Below, piece by piece: positions 8,902-17,935 of a DNA stretch of 64,000 nt. Source of the DNA: Algoriphagus sanaruensis (GTDB lineage: Bacteria; Bacteroidota; Bacteroidia; Cytophagales; Cyclobacteriaceae). Location of the stretch: positions 1,612,001 to 1,676,000 of the forward strand of contig NZ_CP012836.1 of NCBI RefSeq assembly GCF_001593605.1, in the 5' to 3' direction. The notes beneath the pieces are model-generated. The model worked only from the letters and a program-made list of their open reading frames with translations. It ran no database searches and was not told the origin of the DNA. Each line of letters starts with the position of its first letter. Positions within the stretch are counted from its first letter, which is position 1. The position numbers and the translations under genes are program-made.

Positions 8902-10670
8902 TGGGTAGAAAAATAAGCCATCATTAGTATTGATCCGGCTGTTCCATCCATGGTAGGTTCGTTGGTGCTGTAATCACCCACCGCATCGTGATAGACCACA
9001 AATGGGTTTTGTCGGTTGAGGTAATCATCCGGTCGCTCCAGAGTCAACCCCAACAGTTGGGAATGAATGGTTCTGAAAATTGGCCCATCAACCAAGCCAC
9101 CCGGAACTTGCAATCCCAAAAGGACATAGGGTGCAGTATGAACATAAATCGGGAAGTCTCCCTTTTTGGGTATTCCGGTAAACATGCTGGTTCCCCAAGG
9201 ATTTTTTCCAAAAAGCCAATCCCGCTGCGCCAAGAGATAAGGCTTGTAGGAGTCATCCCCACTCATTTTTTCATACAAAATCAATTGAGTGGCTAGGCTG
9301 GTCATTAAATTGTTAGAGCACCAAATAAATGGAATACCCACTTCAAAAGGACTCGATTTTGCCTTTTTCAAGGTGTATTCGATTCCTTCTTGGTAGAAGT
9401 TCTCCAGTGTTTTTTTGAATTCTTCATCCACTACCTCATGCAAAGAATAATGACCAAGATTAACGAAGGGGTATAATTGGTAATGGGAGGCAGAATCTCT
9501 GACTGTCCAGGAGTCTGCATTCGAACTCTTTATCGCGTAATCTTTGGCTTGGTTTAGGTAAAAAGATTCTTGGGTAGCTTTAAATAGTTCCGCTCCAGCC
9601 CATTCCATATCGTCATTCCAAGTTTCCTCATTGTAACGATACGGTGCTCCATATGAATTTCCCTGTTGGAATCCTTCATACTTTCTACCCAATTCATAAA
9701 GACTTTTGGCTGCTTTTAGGCATTGAATGGAAAATGCAGGATCTAAATCTTTCCATATTCTGGCACCTAAAGCCAAGGCAGCTGCGGATCGTCCGGCCAC
9801 ATTTGCCATTCCGGTTGATTCACTTTTATACTTGCCAAGCCCTTGTGGTTTTCCCGTCGCAAAATAGGCTGCTCGGTAGCTGTTTTCGCCCCAGCCATAA
9901 TCTGAATTGTCCTTATTTGGAATTTTAAATCCGCGGTGATCTCGGTCATCGGCGATTTGATGAATAAGTTGATCAGCACCGGGATGTAACTTTAATAACC
10001 AGTCTAAGCCCCATTTGGCCTCATCCAAAACATCCGGAATCCCGTTTTTTCCGGGCTGACCTAAGGCATTGACATGGTCTTCAAATCGATCTGGATAAAG
10101 TGAATAAGCCAGAAGCATGTGCCCAGTGGCATAGCTCCCCGTGATCAAATATTTGAGCTGATCTCCTGCATCATGCCATCCACCAGAAGCATCCACATAA
10201 GTACTGTCGGGCATGGGGCCAAAAAAACTTCGTCCATCCTTTTCGTGACAAACCATATCCAAGACGGGATTGTATCCGCAACGCTGCTGACGCATAAAGG
10301 CAAGCAAATCCTCCTGATATCCTTGATACGCCTGTTCTCCGATTTGGAAAATGGTGGAGGAAGTTCTGCTGCCGGAATGCCAAAGAAAATAATCTCCTGC
10401 TGTTTGTACAGAGGAAAAGTCGATTTCATAGTAATTGTAATCTCCCCAGACACCGGATTCCAAAGAAATAGGTTTGATCCGAGCCGCAGAACTTGAATCC
10501 GGAAGATGGACAAGGTGGATATTGTTCTTGATTTTTTCGCTTGAAAAGACCACTGCTTTTTTGGTGTCTTCAGGATGAAATCCGATTTGATTGACGGAAA
10601 AAAATACTTCCTGGGTAAATGCATTGGAGCAAACAAGAATGGATAGAAGGAGGAGAAAGGTGTTTTTCAT
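8898..10670 (-). CDS. Secreted glycoside hydrolase family 9 enzyme (endoglucanase-type)
   Basis: 590 residues. Signal peptide 1-19, N-terminal Ig-like CelD_N domain (about 22-108), then the (alpha/alpha)6 barrel of GH9 to the end. The catalytic base region is GGWHDAGD (Asp167/Asp170) and the catalytic acid Glu571 lies in DYSTNEPTMDG near the C-terminus. The conserved FGKNPWGTSMFTG loop (GH9 signature region) is also present. Family members cleave beta-1,4-glucans or related beta-glucans, and some are exo-glucosaminidases. No cellulose-binding module or SusCD pair is nearby. First gene of a coupled pair with the HAD hydrolase. Confidence 0.92.
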   Translation of the reverse strand: MKNTFLLLLSILVCSNAFTQEVFFSVNQIGFHPEDTKKAVVFSSEKIKNNIHLVHLPDSSSAARIKPISLESGVWGDYNYYEIDFSSVQTAGDYFLWHSGSRTSSTIFQIGEQAYQGYQEDLLAFMRQQRCGYNPVLDMVCHEKDGRSFFGPMPDSTYVDASGGWHDAGDQLKYLITGSYATGHMLLAYSLYPDRFEDHVNALGQPGKNGIPDVLDEAKWGLDWLLKLHPGADQLIHQIADDRDHRGFKIPNKDNSDYGWGENSYRAAYFATGKPQGLGKYKSESTGMANVAGRSAAALALGARIWKDLDPAFSIQCLKAAKSLYELGRKYEGFQQGNSYGAPYRYNEETWNDDMEWAGAELFKATQESFYLNQAKDYAIKSSNADSWTVRDSASHYQLYPFVNLGHYSLHEVVDEEFKKTLENFYQEGIEYTLKKAKSSPFEVGIPFIWCSNNLMTSLATQLILYEKMSGDDSYKPYLLAQRDWLFGKNPWGTSMFTGIPKKGDFPIYVHTAPYVLLGLQVPGGLVDGPIFRTIHSQLLGLTLERPDDYLNRQNPFVVYHDAVGDYSTNEPTMDGTAGSILMMAYFSTQ

Positions 10671-10770
10671 AGCCTGTGGAACTGGGATATGGAAGTTAAA
10701 AAACCTTCTCAGAAACCCGCTTATTCTTTTTACGATAGGTCGTTGAAAAACCTCAAATGGAAATTTTGAT

Positions 10771-12171
10771 TCAAGATTGGACCTTTAAATTTTCCCCATC
10801 CCTAAAATGCAGTCTTCGAAATACCAAGGCCGAAAGCATTGTCAATCCTCCAATCACCCAAAATGTATATCGAAAGGCAAGGTGAATTTCTCCATGGATC
10901 AAGGAGGAATCTCCCTCGAAAAGCTTTAACACAATCAAGCCAAAGGCAACTCCAAAGCCAATGGCCAACTGCTGGTTGACCGAGACCAGTGAATTCCCAC
11001 TGCTGGTATGGTAATCTCTCAAGTCAGCAATCGAAATCGAGTTCATGGAGGTGAACTGAATGGAATTGAAAAAGCCCAAGATTCCGATGATGGGTAGAAG
11101 CCAATAGATGGAATGATTAATTCCCGGCATTCCCAAGCAGCAGATCAGAAATCCGATGATCAAGGTATTGGTCATCAAAGTCGCTCTATATCCAAAACGG
11201 TTTAAAATCTGAATGACCACCGACTTGCCAAACATGGCAGTTAAAGCCATGGGTGCAACAATCCAACCCGAAATCACGGCAGATTCCTGATAGGCAATTT
11301 GGATCATCAGAGGTAAAAGTAGTGGTACCGAACTGATGCCAATTCGTGTGGCAAGATTGCCTAGAATGCCCACTCGAAAGGTTCTTACTTGGAAAAGATT
11401 AAGCGGGAAGATTGGATTCTCTCGCTTTTTAGCATGCTTGTAATAGACAAAAAGTAGAACCAATCCCAAGCTTAGGGTTGCCAAAATTGGGCTTAACTGA
11501 ACAGAATTTCCCAAGGCTTCTAGTGATATAGACAACAGGAGGGAGGCTGTGGCAAAGATTAAAAATCCCTTCAAGTCAAAATTTAAAGAGCTGGAATGAA
11601 AGTCAGGTAAAAACCGGAAACTGAGCAGGATTCCCAATAAAGCGATAGGTAGATTGATCAGGAAAATCCAATGCCAACTCAAGTAATCAACCAAATATCC
11701 GCCGACCAAAGGGCCTAAGACAGGTCCAATCAAGGCAGGGACAATGGCGTAATTCATGGCTTTCACCAATTCGTTTTTTGGGTAGGTTTTGATCAGGGTG
11801 AGTCGACCGACAGGCGTCATTAAACTTCCACCAATCCCTTGCAAAACACGGGATAGAACGAGCTGGGTGAGATTTTGTGATACGGAACAGAATAAAGAAC
11901 CTAAAGCGAACAGGAAAAGTGATAAGATAAAAGTGCGTTTCGTCCCAAATTTATCCGCAACAAATCCACTGATCGGCATAAGCAAAGCCACAGTCAGCAC
12001 ATAGCTGATAATGGCATTTTGCATATTGAGCGGAGATTCATTGAGATCAAGGGCAATAGCTGGAAGAGAGGTGTTCAGGATGGTGGAGTCCAACATTTGC
12101 ATGAAAATAGCCGTGGCCAAAATCACAGGTAGGACTCGTTTGATTTCAGGGCTAATTTCAGCTTGATTCAT
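10771..12171 (-). CDS. MFS multidrug exporter, MdtD-like (DHA2, 14 TM)
   Basis: 466 residues from the chosen start. Drug:H+ antiporter family 2 protein. Motif C-like and family motifs include MLDSTILNTSLPAIA (TM1), the cytoplasmic loop DKFGTKRTF, and RVLQGIGGSLMTPVGRL, which closely follow E. coli MdtD. Hydrophobic segments span the whole protein. The open frame continues upstream to a GTG at 12240, but the added 23 residues are polar and non-conserved, whereas ATG 12171 is preceded by AAAAGGA, so 12171 is preferred. It lies 72 bp downstream of the DUF2200 gene and may share its transcript. Confidence 0.9.
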   Translation of the reverse strand: MNQAEISPEIKRVLPVILATAIFMQMLDSTILNTSLPAIALDLNESPLNMQNAIISYVLTVALLMPISGFVADKFGTKRTFILSLFLFALGSLFCSVSQNLTQLVLSRVLQGIGGSLMTPVGRLTLIKTYPKNELVKAMNYAIVPALIGPVLGPLVGGYLVDYLSWHWIFLINLPIALLGILLSFRFLPDFHSSSLNFDLKGFLIFATASLLLSISLEALGNSVQLSPILATLSLGLVLLFVYYKHAKKRENPIFPLNLFQVRTFRVGILGNLATRIGISSVPLLLPLMIQIAYQESAVISGWIVAPMALTAMFGKSVVIQILNRFGYRATLMTNTLIIGFLICCLGMPGINHSIYWLLPIIGILGFFNSIQFTSMNSISIADLRDYHTSSGNSLVSVNQQLAIGFGVAFGLIVLKLFEGDSSLIHGEIHLAFRYTFWVIGGLTMLSALVFRRLHFRDGENLKVQS

Positions 12172-12243
12172 TCCTTTTAAACCTTCCTTTTTCCAACAAT
12201 ACGAAAATCGCCTCGGTTCCTGACTTTCAAAAAATGGCACCTT

Positions 12244-12609
12244 TTATCCTTCCCGAAGGATCTTCTCCATTTTCTTTCCTTTGGCTAATTCATCGACCAA
12301 CTTGTCCAAATAACGGACCTGTCTGGTAATGGGGAATTCAATTTCTTCCACTCGGTATCCGCATATCACGCCGGTAATCAAAGAAGCATTAGGGTGAAGG
12401 GTTGCTCTGGAAAAGAATTCCTCAAAAGTGACCTTTTCATTGATCATTTTCTGAATGTCTTCATCCGAGAACCCCGTCAACCAAGAGATCACTTGATGTA
12501 ATTCTGCTTTGGTTCGCCCTTTTTTCTCCACCTTGGTGACGTAGTGAGGATAGACCGAAAAGAATTTCATGTTGGCGATTTTTTGATCTGATTCTGGGGT
12601 TACATGCAT
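12244..12609 (-). CDS. DUF2200 family protein
   Basis: 121 residues, recognised as DUF2200 by its near-invariant blocks: [58 protein letters not shown] and [20 protein letters not shown]. Cytoplasmic, no signal peptide, function unknown. It lies 5 bp downstream of the TPR lipoprotein gene on the same strand, so it is probably translated from the same mRNA. Confidence 0.9.
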   Translation of the reverse strand: MHVTPESDQKIANMKFFSVYPHYVTKVEKKGRTKAELHQVISWLTGFSDEDIQKMINEKVTFEEFFSRATLHPNASLITGVICGYRVEEIEFPITRQVRYLDKLVDELAKGKKMEKILREG

Positions 12610-12614
12610 GGTTT

Positions 12615-13556
12615 TTAGGGATTAGGGGTAAAAAGGTTGATCCAATCTTGTTCTGCAGCCAAGTAGCCAAATGAAGTGAAGGATTTGGTATTCAATAGCG
12701 CCTCCAGCATCGATTTTGCCTGAATCGTGTCTCTATGGTAAAGATGCCAATTGGCGACTCCATATCGGAAGGCATCATTTGACGGATTGCCACCCGGGCC
12801 TTGCTGAATTAAGGAATCCATGGGAAGCCAGCCTTTATAAAGGCGACAGAGGTCGGCATAACTTTGATTTTCTATCACTGTTGAATCTGCATGGATAGGA
12901 GCGAGCATTTCCATTGCTTTTTCTGGATTGCCCATTCGTTGTTGAATCATATACAGCCAATGGGTACTGGATACGATGTTGTCATAATTTGAACCGGTTT
13001 CTCTGCATTTCAAGTATGCTTCGAAAGCCTTTTCATAGTCTTGAACCAAGTAATACGCCAATCCTAAATGGTAATAAATATTGCCGTGTAACGTGCTAAC
13101 CGGAATGTTTAAGGCATTAGGCATGCCGTCGGGCTCGATTTCATTTGAGGCGTTTTGAATCAGTTCCGCAGCTTTTTCCAAATCTGAAATTGCTTTTTTA
13201 TACTCCCGAATAGAAATATAGCGATGACCTCGATGTCGATAGAGTTTGGGCTCCTTTGGAAATTTTTCTATTCCATAAGTAAAGATTGCAATCGCATTTT
13301 GGTAGTGCCCGAGATAGGCTGTTCGACGACCATACCAAATCAAGGATTCTAAGTCGGTGGGATTGGACTCAAAGTTCTTTTTTGCTTCTTCCATTTGTAG
13401 AAGAAGTGATTCAGAGGGTGAAGGGATGGAATAGGTTTTTCCTAGCGGTGTTAAAAACACAGAGTCCGCAACACTTAACTCCAAGTCCGGCTCAGGAAGG
13501 GTTGTCTTGCAGGATAGAATCGAAAAAAGAAGGAAGGAAAGGAATAGAAATCGCAT
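12615..13556 (-). CDS. TPR-repeat lipoprotein
   Basis: 313 residues. Lipoprotein signal with lipobox ILSC (Cys16). Several tetratricopeptide-like repeats fill about residues 50-215 (for example [40 protein letters not shown] and [20 protein letters not shown]). TPRs mediate protein contacts, and no enzymatic motif is visible. It sits between the mutarotase (27 bp upstream) and DUF2200 (5 bp downstream) genes, which suggests one transcript, but its link to sugar metabolism is unproven. Confidence 0.85.
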   Translation of the reverse strand: MRFLFLSFLLFSILSCKTTLPEPDLELSVADSVFLTPLGKTYSIPSPSESLLLQMEEAKKNFESNPTDLESLIWYGRRTAYLGHYQNAIAIFTYGIEKFPKEPKLYRHRGHRYISIREYKKAISDLEKAAELIQNASNEIEPDGMPNALNIPVSTLHGNIYYHLGLAYYLVQDYEKAFEAYLKCRETGSNYDNIVSSTHWLYMIQQRMGNPEKAMEMLAPIHADSTVIENQSYADLCRLYKGWLPMDSLIQQGPGGNPSNDAFRYGVANWHLYHRDTIQAKSMLEALLNTKSFTSFGYLAAEQDWINLFTPNP

Positions 13557-13583
13557 GGTTTTAGGGATAAAAATGAGTAAGGA

Positions 13584-13925
13584 TTAAAGGCCAGATTTGA
13601 AAATCCGGTCCATCAAAATCCATTTTTCACCGGGTTTTGCCCAAGGTAATGGCTGTTGAAATCCCCACATCAATTCTTCCCACTTCGCAATGATTGGGTT
13701 ACTGGCATCCATTTCCGCTTTTTTCTCAAACGTAAATTCATCCACAGTTTCCAAAATCATAAACATTCGGTTGCCGGTACGGAAGATTTCAATGTTTACT
13801 ATTCCACAGTCAATATCATGTTGGGTGACCTCAGGCCAAGCTGCTCCAGGCGCATGATGTGCTTCATACGTTTTGATGGATTCAGGATCGTCTATCAGGT
13901 CTAGTGCGAGGCAAAATTTTTTCAT
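13584..13925 (-). CDS. L-rhamnose mutarotase family protein (L-rhamnose/L-fucose anomer interconversion)
   Basis: 113 residues, cytoplasmic. The ferredoxin-like mutarotase fold is recognisable by KKFCLALDL, the conserved YEAHHAPGAAWPEV block (His and Trp-Pro near the active site), IEIFRTGNRMFMILET and a C-terminal MDRIFKSGL. Family members equilibrate alpha and beta anomers of deoxy-L-sugars before dehydrogenation or isomerisation. It lies downstream of the TIM-barrel isomerase, zinc dehydrogenase and AKR genes, which supports an L-sugar catabolic group. Substrate (rhamnose, fucose or L-galactose) not resolvable. Confidence 0.85.
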   Translation of the reverse strand: MKKFCLALDLIDDPESIKTYEAHHAPGAAWPEVTQHDIDCGIVNIEIFRTGNRMFMILETVDEFTFEKKAEMDASNPIIAKWEELMWGFQQPLPWAKPGEKWILMDRIFKSGL

Positions 13926-13931
13926 AGTCTA

Positions 13932-14015
13932 GAGGGTTTGGGGGTTGGGAGGTATGGGAGTTAGGAAGTTGGGGGTTAGGAAGTATTGGAGTGAGGAGGT
14001 AAAGAAGCTGGTTAG
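13932..14015 (+). repeat. G-rich degenerate short tandem repeat with a G-quadruplex motif
   Basis: The gap between the mutarotase start and the isomerase stop is almost pure G/A/T on the plus strand, built from units such as GTATGGGAG, TTAGGAAG, TTGGGGG and TATTGGAG with a period of 8-9 bp. Positions 13934-13958 read G3-N3-G5-N2-G3-N6-G3, a full G-quadruplex motif, on the template strand of the surrounding genes. Confidence 0.6.
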
Positions 14016-14023
14016 TGATTGGG

Positions 14024-14839
14024 TTAGCGAAAGTATTTTTTGAACTCGCGGATTGTTTGGGTGGCGGCTTCATCCGAATTGGGATAAGGAAAAGCCTCCG
14101 CGGAAACATATCCAGAATATCCGATTTGATGGAGGGTTTCTGCGATCGGTCTCATGTCGGTATGGCCAAAACCCATAGGTCTTCGGTTGGAATCTGCGAA
14201 ATGGACATGCCCGATAAAAGGAGCGTTGGATGAGAGACTTTCGGCAAGGTTTTCTTCCTCGATATTCATGTGAAATAGATCTGCTAAAAGGCGAATCCCA
14301 TCAAGTTGATGTTCTTTCAAAAAGGTACTTCCTGCTTCAAGCGTATTCATCAAGTTACTTTCATAACGATTGAGCGGTTCATAAATCAAAAAAACTCCTG
14401 CAGCCTTAGCCCGATTTTGAAGTTCTAAAAGTCCCTCTGCCAGCCAAGCAAAAGCTTCTTCTCGGGGTCGATTGGCAGAAACATTTCCTTGCATGGAACC
14501 AATAATTGCTGGGGCTCCGAATTTTGCCCCAAAAGCAATCATTTCAGAAATGTATTCGATAGCGCTTCGACGGATTTCTGGATTGGTGTCCGTGAGCGTA
14601 AGACCTTGAAGTACCTTTCCTGCCCCGGTTCCTACTGCCGCGATTTTCAAGTGATAGCGCTCAAGCAGTTCAAGGATATAGTCTGAATCGACTTGATGGC
14701 CGGATTGGGTGAATAATTCCACTGCATCAAATCCCAGATCCGATGCTTTTTTGAAGCTAGCTTCCAGTTCGTGCCAATAAATCCATGGACCTTGATGCAT
14801 GGAATCAATGAGGTTGAGCGTTACCGCAGATTGAATCAT
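14024..14839 (-). CDS. Sugar isomerase/epimerase, TIM-barrel (hydroxypyruvate isomerase / ketose 3-epimerase-like)
   Basis: 271 residues, AP-endonuclease-2/xylose-isomerase-like barrel. The four metal ligands of this family are visible in order: Glu in LIYEPLNRYE, Asp in LLADLFHMNIEE, His in GHVHFADSNR and Glu in VSAEAFP. The R-x-P-x-G-x-G-H segment after the His is typical of D-tagatose/psicose 3-epimerases and hydroxypyruvate isomerases. The start codon overlaps the zinc dehydrogenase stop by 4 bp, so the two are translationally coupled. Cytoplasmic, with no signal peptide. The exact substrate is unresolved. Confidence 0.87.
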   Translation of the reverse strand: MIQSAVTLNLIDSMHQGPWIYWHELEASFKKASDLGFDAVELFTQSGHQVDSDYILELLERYHLKIAAVGTGAGKVLQGLTLTDTNPEIRRSAIEYISEMIAFGAKFGAPAIIGSMQGNVSANRPREEAFAWLAEGLLELQNRAKAAGVFLIYEPLNRYESNLMNTLEAGSTFLKEHQLDGIRLLADLFHMNIEEENLAESLSSNAPFIGHVHFADSNRRPMGFGHTDMRPIAETLHQIGYSGYVSAEAFPYPNSDEAATQTIREFKKYFR

Positions 14840-15864
14840 TGGTCTTCGAGGTTAAGCATGATTTTGATTATTCCTTGTGGGTTTTTAGCCCATTCTTCCA
14901 TAGTTTTTGGTCCCTCTTCGATCGATATGGTTTTGGAAATGACTTCATCGACAGGAAATTTTCCCGATTCGAGATATTGAATGACTTCTGGAAAGTCTGC
15001 TTTTCCCACGCAGTTTCTTGAGCCTAGAATTTCAATTTCTTTTTGGACAAAAAGGGAAGTGTTGAATTCCACAGGTGCTTTAGCATATCCAATACAAACT
15101 ACCCTGCCTAGGAAGGCCACTTCTTCGACGGCGCTTCGGTAAGTTACGGGACTGCCAACAGCCTCGATAATTACGTCAGGTCCGTCTCCTTGTGTAATTT
15201 CTTGAAGACGATCGTGGAGATTTTCCTTCGTTGGGTTGATGGTATAGGCCACGCCGATTTTTTTGGCGATTTCCAGTTTGCTGTCGTCTAGGTCAATCGC
15301 AATTACCTCGGCGCCTCTATTCACTGCGGATGCTACGGCACCCAGACCTACGATTCCACAGCCCATAACTGCTACTCGGTCTTCTGATCCCACTTTTCCT
15401 CGGGAAGCGGCATGAAACCCCACGGTCAATGGTTCAGCTAATGCCAATTCTCGAAGGCTTAATTTTTGGGAAGGAAAGACATCTTCCCAAGGCGCCGTCA
15501 CGTATCGGGTCATTGCCCCCGGCCGACGAACCCCCATGGTTTTATTTGTTTTACAGGCATTGGGTCTTCCTTTTCGGCAGGCGATGCAGGTTCCGCAAGA
15601 GAGATAAGGATAGAGCGTGACACGTGTTCCAAGTTCTAAGTGATCTGGAACCTCAGTCCCAATTTCCACAATGGTTGCACCGACCTCATGTCCGAGTATA
15701 TTCGGATATTCTTGTAAGGGAAATAGACCCTTGAATCCGTTTAGGTCTCCTCCACAAAAACCCACATAACCCACTTCGAGTAGGACTTCCCCCGCTTTGG
15801 GGCTTGGTTTATTGATTTCGCGGACTTCAGTTTTTCCGATCTCGGTGAGAAAAAGTGCTTTCAT
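14836..15864 (-). CDS. Zinc-dependent sugar-alcohol/aldose dehydrogenase (MDR family)
   Basis: 342 residues. Catalytic zinc ligands lie in GFCGGDLNG (Cys) and GHEVGA (His-Glu). The structural zinc loop has four Cys in CGTCIACRKGRPNAC, and the NAD-binding motif is GCGIVGLGAVAS followed by an acidic residue (VIAIDLDD), pointing to NAD. The family includes sorbitol, galactitol, L-idonate and L-threonine dehydrogenases. First gene of a coupled pair with the TIM-barrel isomerase. In context it probably oxidises or reduces a ring-opened sugar or sugar acid. Confidence 0.9.
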   Translation of the reverse strand: MKALFLTEIGKTEVREINKPSPKAGEVLLEVGYVGFCGGDLNGFKGLFPLQEYPNILGHEVGATIVEIGTEVPDHLELGTRVTLYPYLSCGTCIACRKGRPNACKTNKTMGVRRPGAMTRYVTAPWEDVFPSQKLSLRELALAEPLTVGFHAASRGKVGSEDRVAVMGCGIVGLGAVASAVNRGAEVIAIDLDDSKLEIAKKIGVAYTINPTKENLHDRLQEITQGDGPDVIIEAVGSPVTYRSAVEEVAFLGRVVCIGYAKAPVEFNTSLFVQKEIEILGSRNCVGKADFPEVIQYLESGKFPVDEVISKTISIEEGPKTMEEWAKNPQGIIKIMLNLEDQ

Positions 15865-15985
15865 TTAAATTTTTGATTTACGAATTCAGATTTGTGAGAT
15901 TTCTAAGTATCTCAAACCCTTTTTAAAGGATGATTAAATTTCAACTTTACAATCTCTCTTATCTTTCTTGCCGATTCCTGCCGGC

Positions 15986-16918
15986 TTAAATATTATTCTC
16001 CGGTTTTCCTTCAAACCACATTTTATTTTTTACCGGCTCCACCAGCTGTAGGATTTGATCGATTAGTTCTGCAGGAACCTCCAAGTTCACCGCATCCAGA
16101 TTTTCTTGGACAGTTTTTACTTCACACATTCCAACAATTGTGGTGGCAATCAAGGGATGATCCATGGCAAAGCGCAAGGCTACTTGACTCAAAGAGTAAC
16201 CAAATTCTTTACAAAGTGCCAGAAGGATCGGTTGCGTGGCTTTAACTTCTAAAGGAGATCGATGCCAAGGGGGGAGTGAAGCATCTGATAAAATCCGTTG
16301 CATCAGTGGAGCGGCATTCATCAGGCCAAAATCCATTTCCTGAGAAAGCGGGACCAGCTCATCATTGATTTCATCTTCGAGCAAGTTATAATGGGCCCAA
16401 GAAAGGACGGTGTCAGGGTTGGTCTCTCGTGCAATTTGTGCCAAATATCGAACGGGAAGTCCAGTGATTCCCCAAAATCTTGCCTTACCCGATTGGACTA
16501 CTTCTTGGATGGCTGGTACAGCCTCTTCGATAATGATTTGCTTGTCGACAAATTCAATATCATGAAGTTGGAAGAGATCCAAATAATCTGTTTTGAGTCG
16601 AATCAGTGACTCATCGATACTTTGTAGGATTCTCTTTCTAGAAAAGTCAAATTCCTGGAGATCGTAACGCCCACATTTACTAGCCAAAATGAGGTCTTTT
16701 CGTTTTCCTTCGATGGCTTTTCCCAATCGACTTTCAGCGAGCGTCAATCCGTAAAAAGGTGAAACATCAAAGAAATTAACCCCGTGGTCTATTGCTAGAT
16801 GTGCTGCAGCTATTGCTTCTTTTTCGTCCACAGGATCAAAGACATTGCCCATCGGAGAAGCTCCAAAGCCTAAGATTGAAACCTCTAATTCTGTTTTGCC
16901 GAGTCTTCGGTAGTGCAT
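15986..16918 (-). CDS. Aldo/keto reductase, L-galactose dehydrogenase-like
   Basis: 310 residues, AKR barrel. The catalytic tetrad is complete: Asp51 and Tyr56 (FFDVSPFYG), Lys81 (LASKCGRY) and His119 (FQLHDIEF). The blocks ILGFGASPMGNVF, SKCGRYDLQEFDFS, LHDIEF and GITGLPVRY closely match plant and bacterial L-galactose / L-fucose dehydrogenases, which oxidise the sugar to the lactone with NAD(P). Combined with a mutarotase of the L-rhamnose/L-fucose type downstream, this argues for oxidative breakdown of an L-sugar. It is separated by 121 bp from the dehydrogenase gene. Confidence 0.87.
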   Translation of the reverse strand: MHYRRLGKTELEVSILGFGASPMGNVFDPVDEKEAIAAAHLAIDHGVNFFDVSPFYGLTLAESRLGKAIEGKRKDLILASKCGRYDLQEFDFSRKRILQSIDESLIRLKTDYLDLFQLHDIEFVDKQIIIEEAVPAIQEVVQSGKARFWGITGLPVRYLAQIARETNPDTVLSWAHYNLLEDEINDELVPLSQEMDFGLMNAAPLMQRILSDASLPPWHRSPLEVKATQPILLALCKEFGYSLSQVALRFAMDHPLIATTIVGMCEVKTVQENLDAVNLEVPAELIDQILQLVEPVKNKMWFEGKPENNI

Positions 16919-17025
16919 GATGAAATCAGGATTTGGGCTAAACGATTATTTCAAACCAAATTAAAAGAATTTCGCAAAGTAGGTGTCCTGAATCGGATGG
17001 AGGAGTGAAAGTTCAGGTTGAATTG

Positions 17026-17053
17026 AATAAAAAAAGGGGAATTACTCCCCTTT
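17026..17053 (-). terminator. Terminator overlapping the 3' end of the epimerase gene
   Basis: On the minus strand AAAGGGGA-GTAAT-TCCCCTTT is a perfect 8-bp stem (17033-17053), followed by TTTTATTC. The stop codon (17042-17044) sits in the hairpin loop, so the last codons form the stem. Confidence 0.88.
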
Positions 17054-17935
17054 GACATAGTTTCTCCAGTTGTGCTGTTCCTTGAAGCCCAGAACTTCTC
17101 GAATCTTTTTATTTGAAAATAACGCCTCATGCTCTTCTAATTCCCGGGTGAGCGGTACCCCGGGGAAAAAGCGATCCGCCAGTTCTTTACTTGGAATTAT
17201 GGCTCCATTATGGTCATTTCCTGCATTGAATACCTGATAACCTAAGCCATCTTTTTGCAAACAGAGATCAACGATTTGTCCCAAATCCCTTGCGTCAATA
17301 TAGCAGAAGGCATTGCGACGACGCACTTCCGGATGCTGGAAATAATAAGGGAATAGGGTCTCGTATTCATGAGGTTCGATTACATTTCCGATTCGTAGTG
17401 CATAGATATCGACTCCAGTTCTGCGTTGAAAAGCTCTGGCGGTTTGTTCATTTACAACTTTGGAAAGCCCATAGCTATCCATCGGATTTACATCGTATTC
17501 TTCATCTAAGGGAAGATAAGCTGGGTCAGTTTTTCCATCCGAAAAGCAGACACCATAAGTGGTTTCAGAGGAAGCGATGATGATTTTTTTGATGCCAAGT
17601 TTGACTGCTGCTTCGATGACATTGTAGGTGCCTACAGTGTTCACTCGGAAGGTTTCATTGTCGGGTTTGATCAGGATTCGGGGAACCGCTGCAAAGTGGA
17701 CTACCGCATCAAATTTGGGTACTCCAGTCCCTGGCTCCATTTCGTCAAAGCCTGCATACATGCTCATGGCATTAAACATCTGTCCAGAATCAGTGATGTC
17801 TGCCGTCAGATTATCCACTCCTGGATGATTGAGAGGAGTTAGGTCCACATTCATGACCCGATGACCTTGATCAAGCAAGTAAGGGATGACGTGCTTTCCG
17901 GCTTTTCCGGAGCCCCCGGTGAAGAATATTCTCAT
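17042..17935 (-). CDS. NAD-dependent epimerase/dehydratase (uronate-dehydrogenase-like extended SDR)
   Basis: 297 residues. The nucleotide-binding motif is FFTGGSGKAG (Gly7-Gly13), an acidic Asp31 at the end of beta-2 (NVDLTP) favours NAD, and the active-site pair is Tyr155/Lys159 in DSYGLSK with Ser122/Ser123 upstream (IASSETTYG). Similarity is to uronate dehydrogenases and NAD-dependent sugar epimerases acting on free sugars or nucleotide sugars. Its own terminator separates it from the AKR group 120 bp downstream, so it is probably a separate transcript of the same theme. Confidence 0.88.
   Translation of the reverse strand: MRIFFTGGSGKAGKHVIPYLLDQGHRVMNVDLTPLNHPGVDNLTADITDSGQMFNAMSMYAGFDEMEPGTGVPKFDAVVHFAAVPRILIKPDNETFRVNTVGTYNVIEAAVKLGIKKIIIASSETTYGVCFSDGKTDPAYLPLDEEYDVNPMDSYGLSKVVNEQTARAFQRRTGVDIYALRIGNVIEPHEYETLFPYYFQHPEVRRRNAFCYIDARDLGQIVDLCLQKDGLGYQVFNAGNDHNGAIIPSKELADRFFPGVPLTRELEEHEALFSNKKIREVLGFKEQHNWRNYVKGE

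Noticed and set aside
10145..10636. 163-codon frame within the GH9 gene
   Set aside because: Shifted frame on the same strand as a complete GH9 domain, so not a gene.
12172..12240. MFS exporter start at GTG 12240
   Set aside because: The added residues are polar and unlike the family; ATG 12171 has a better ribosome-binding context.
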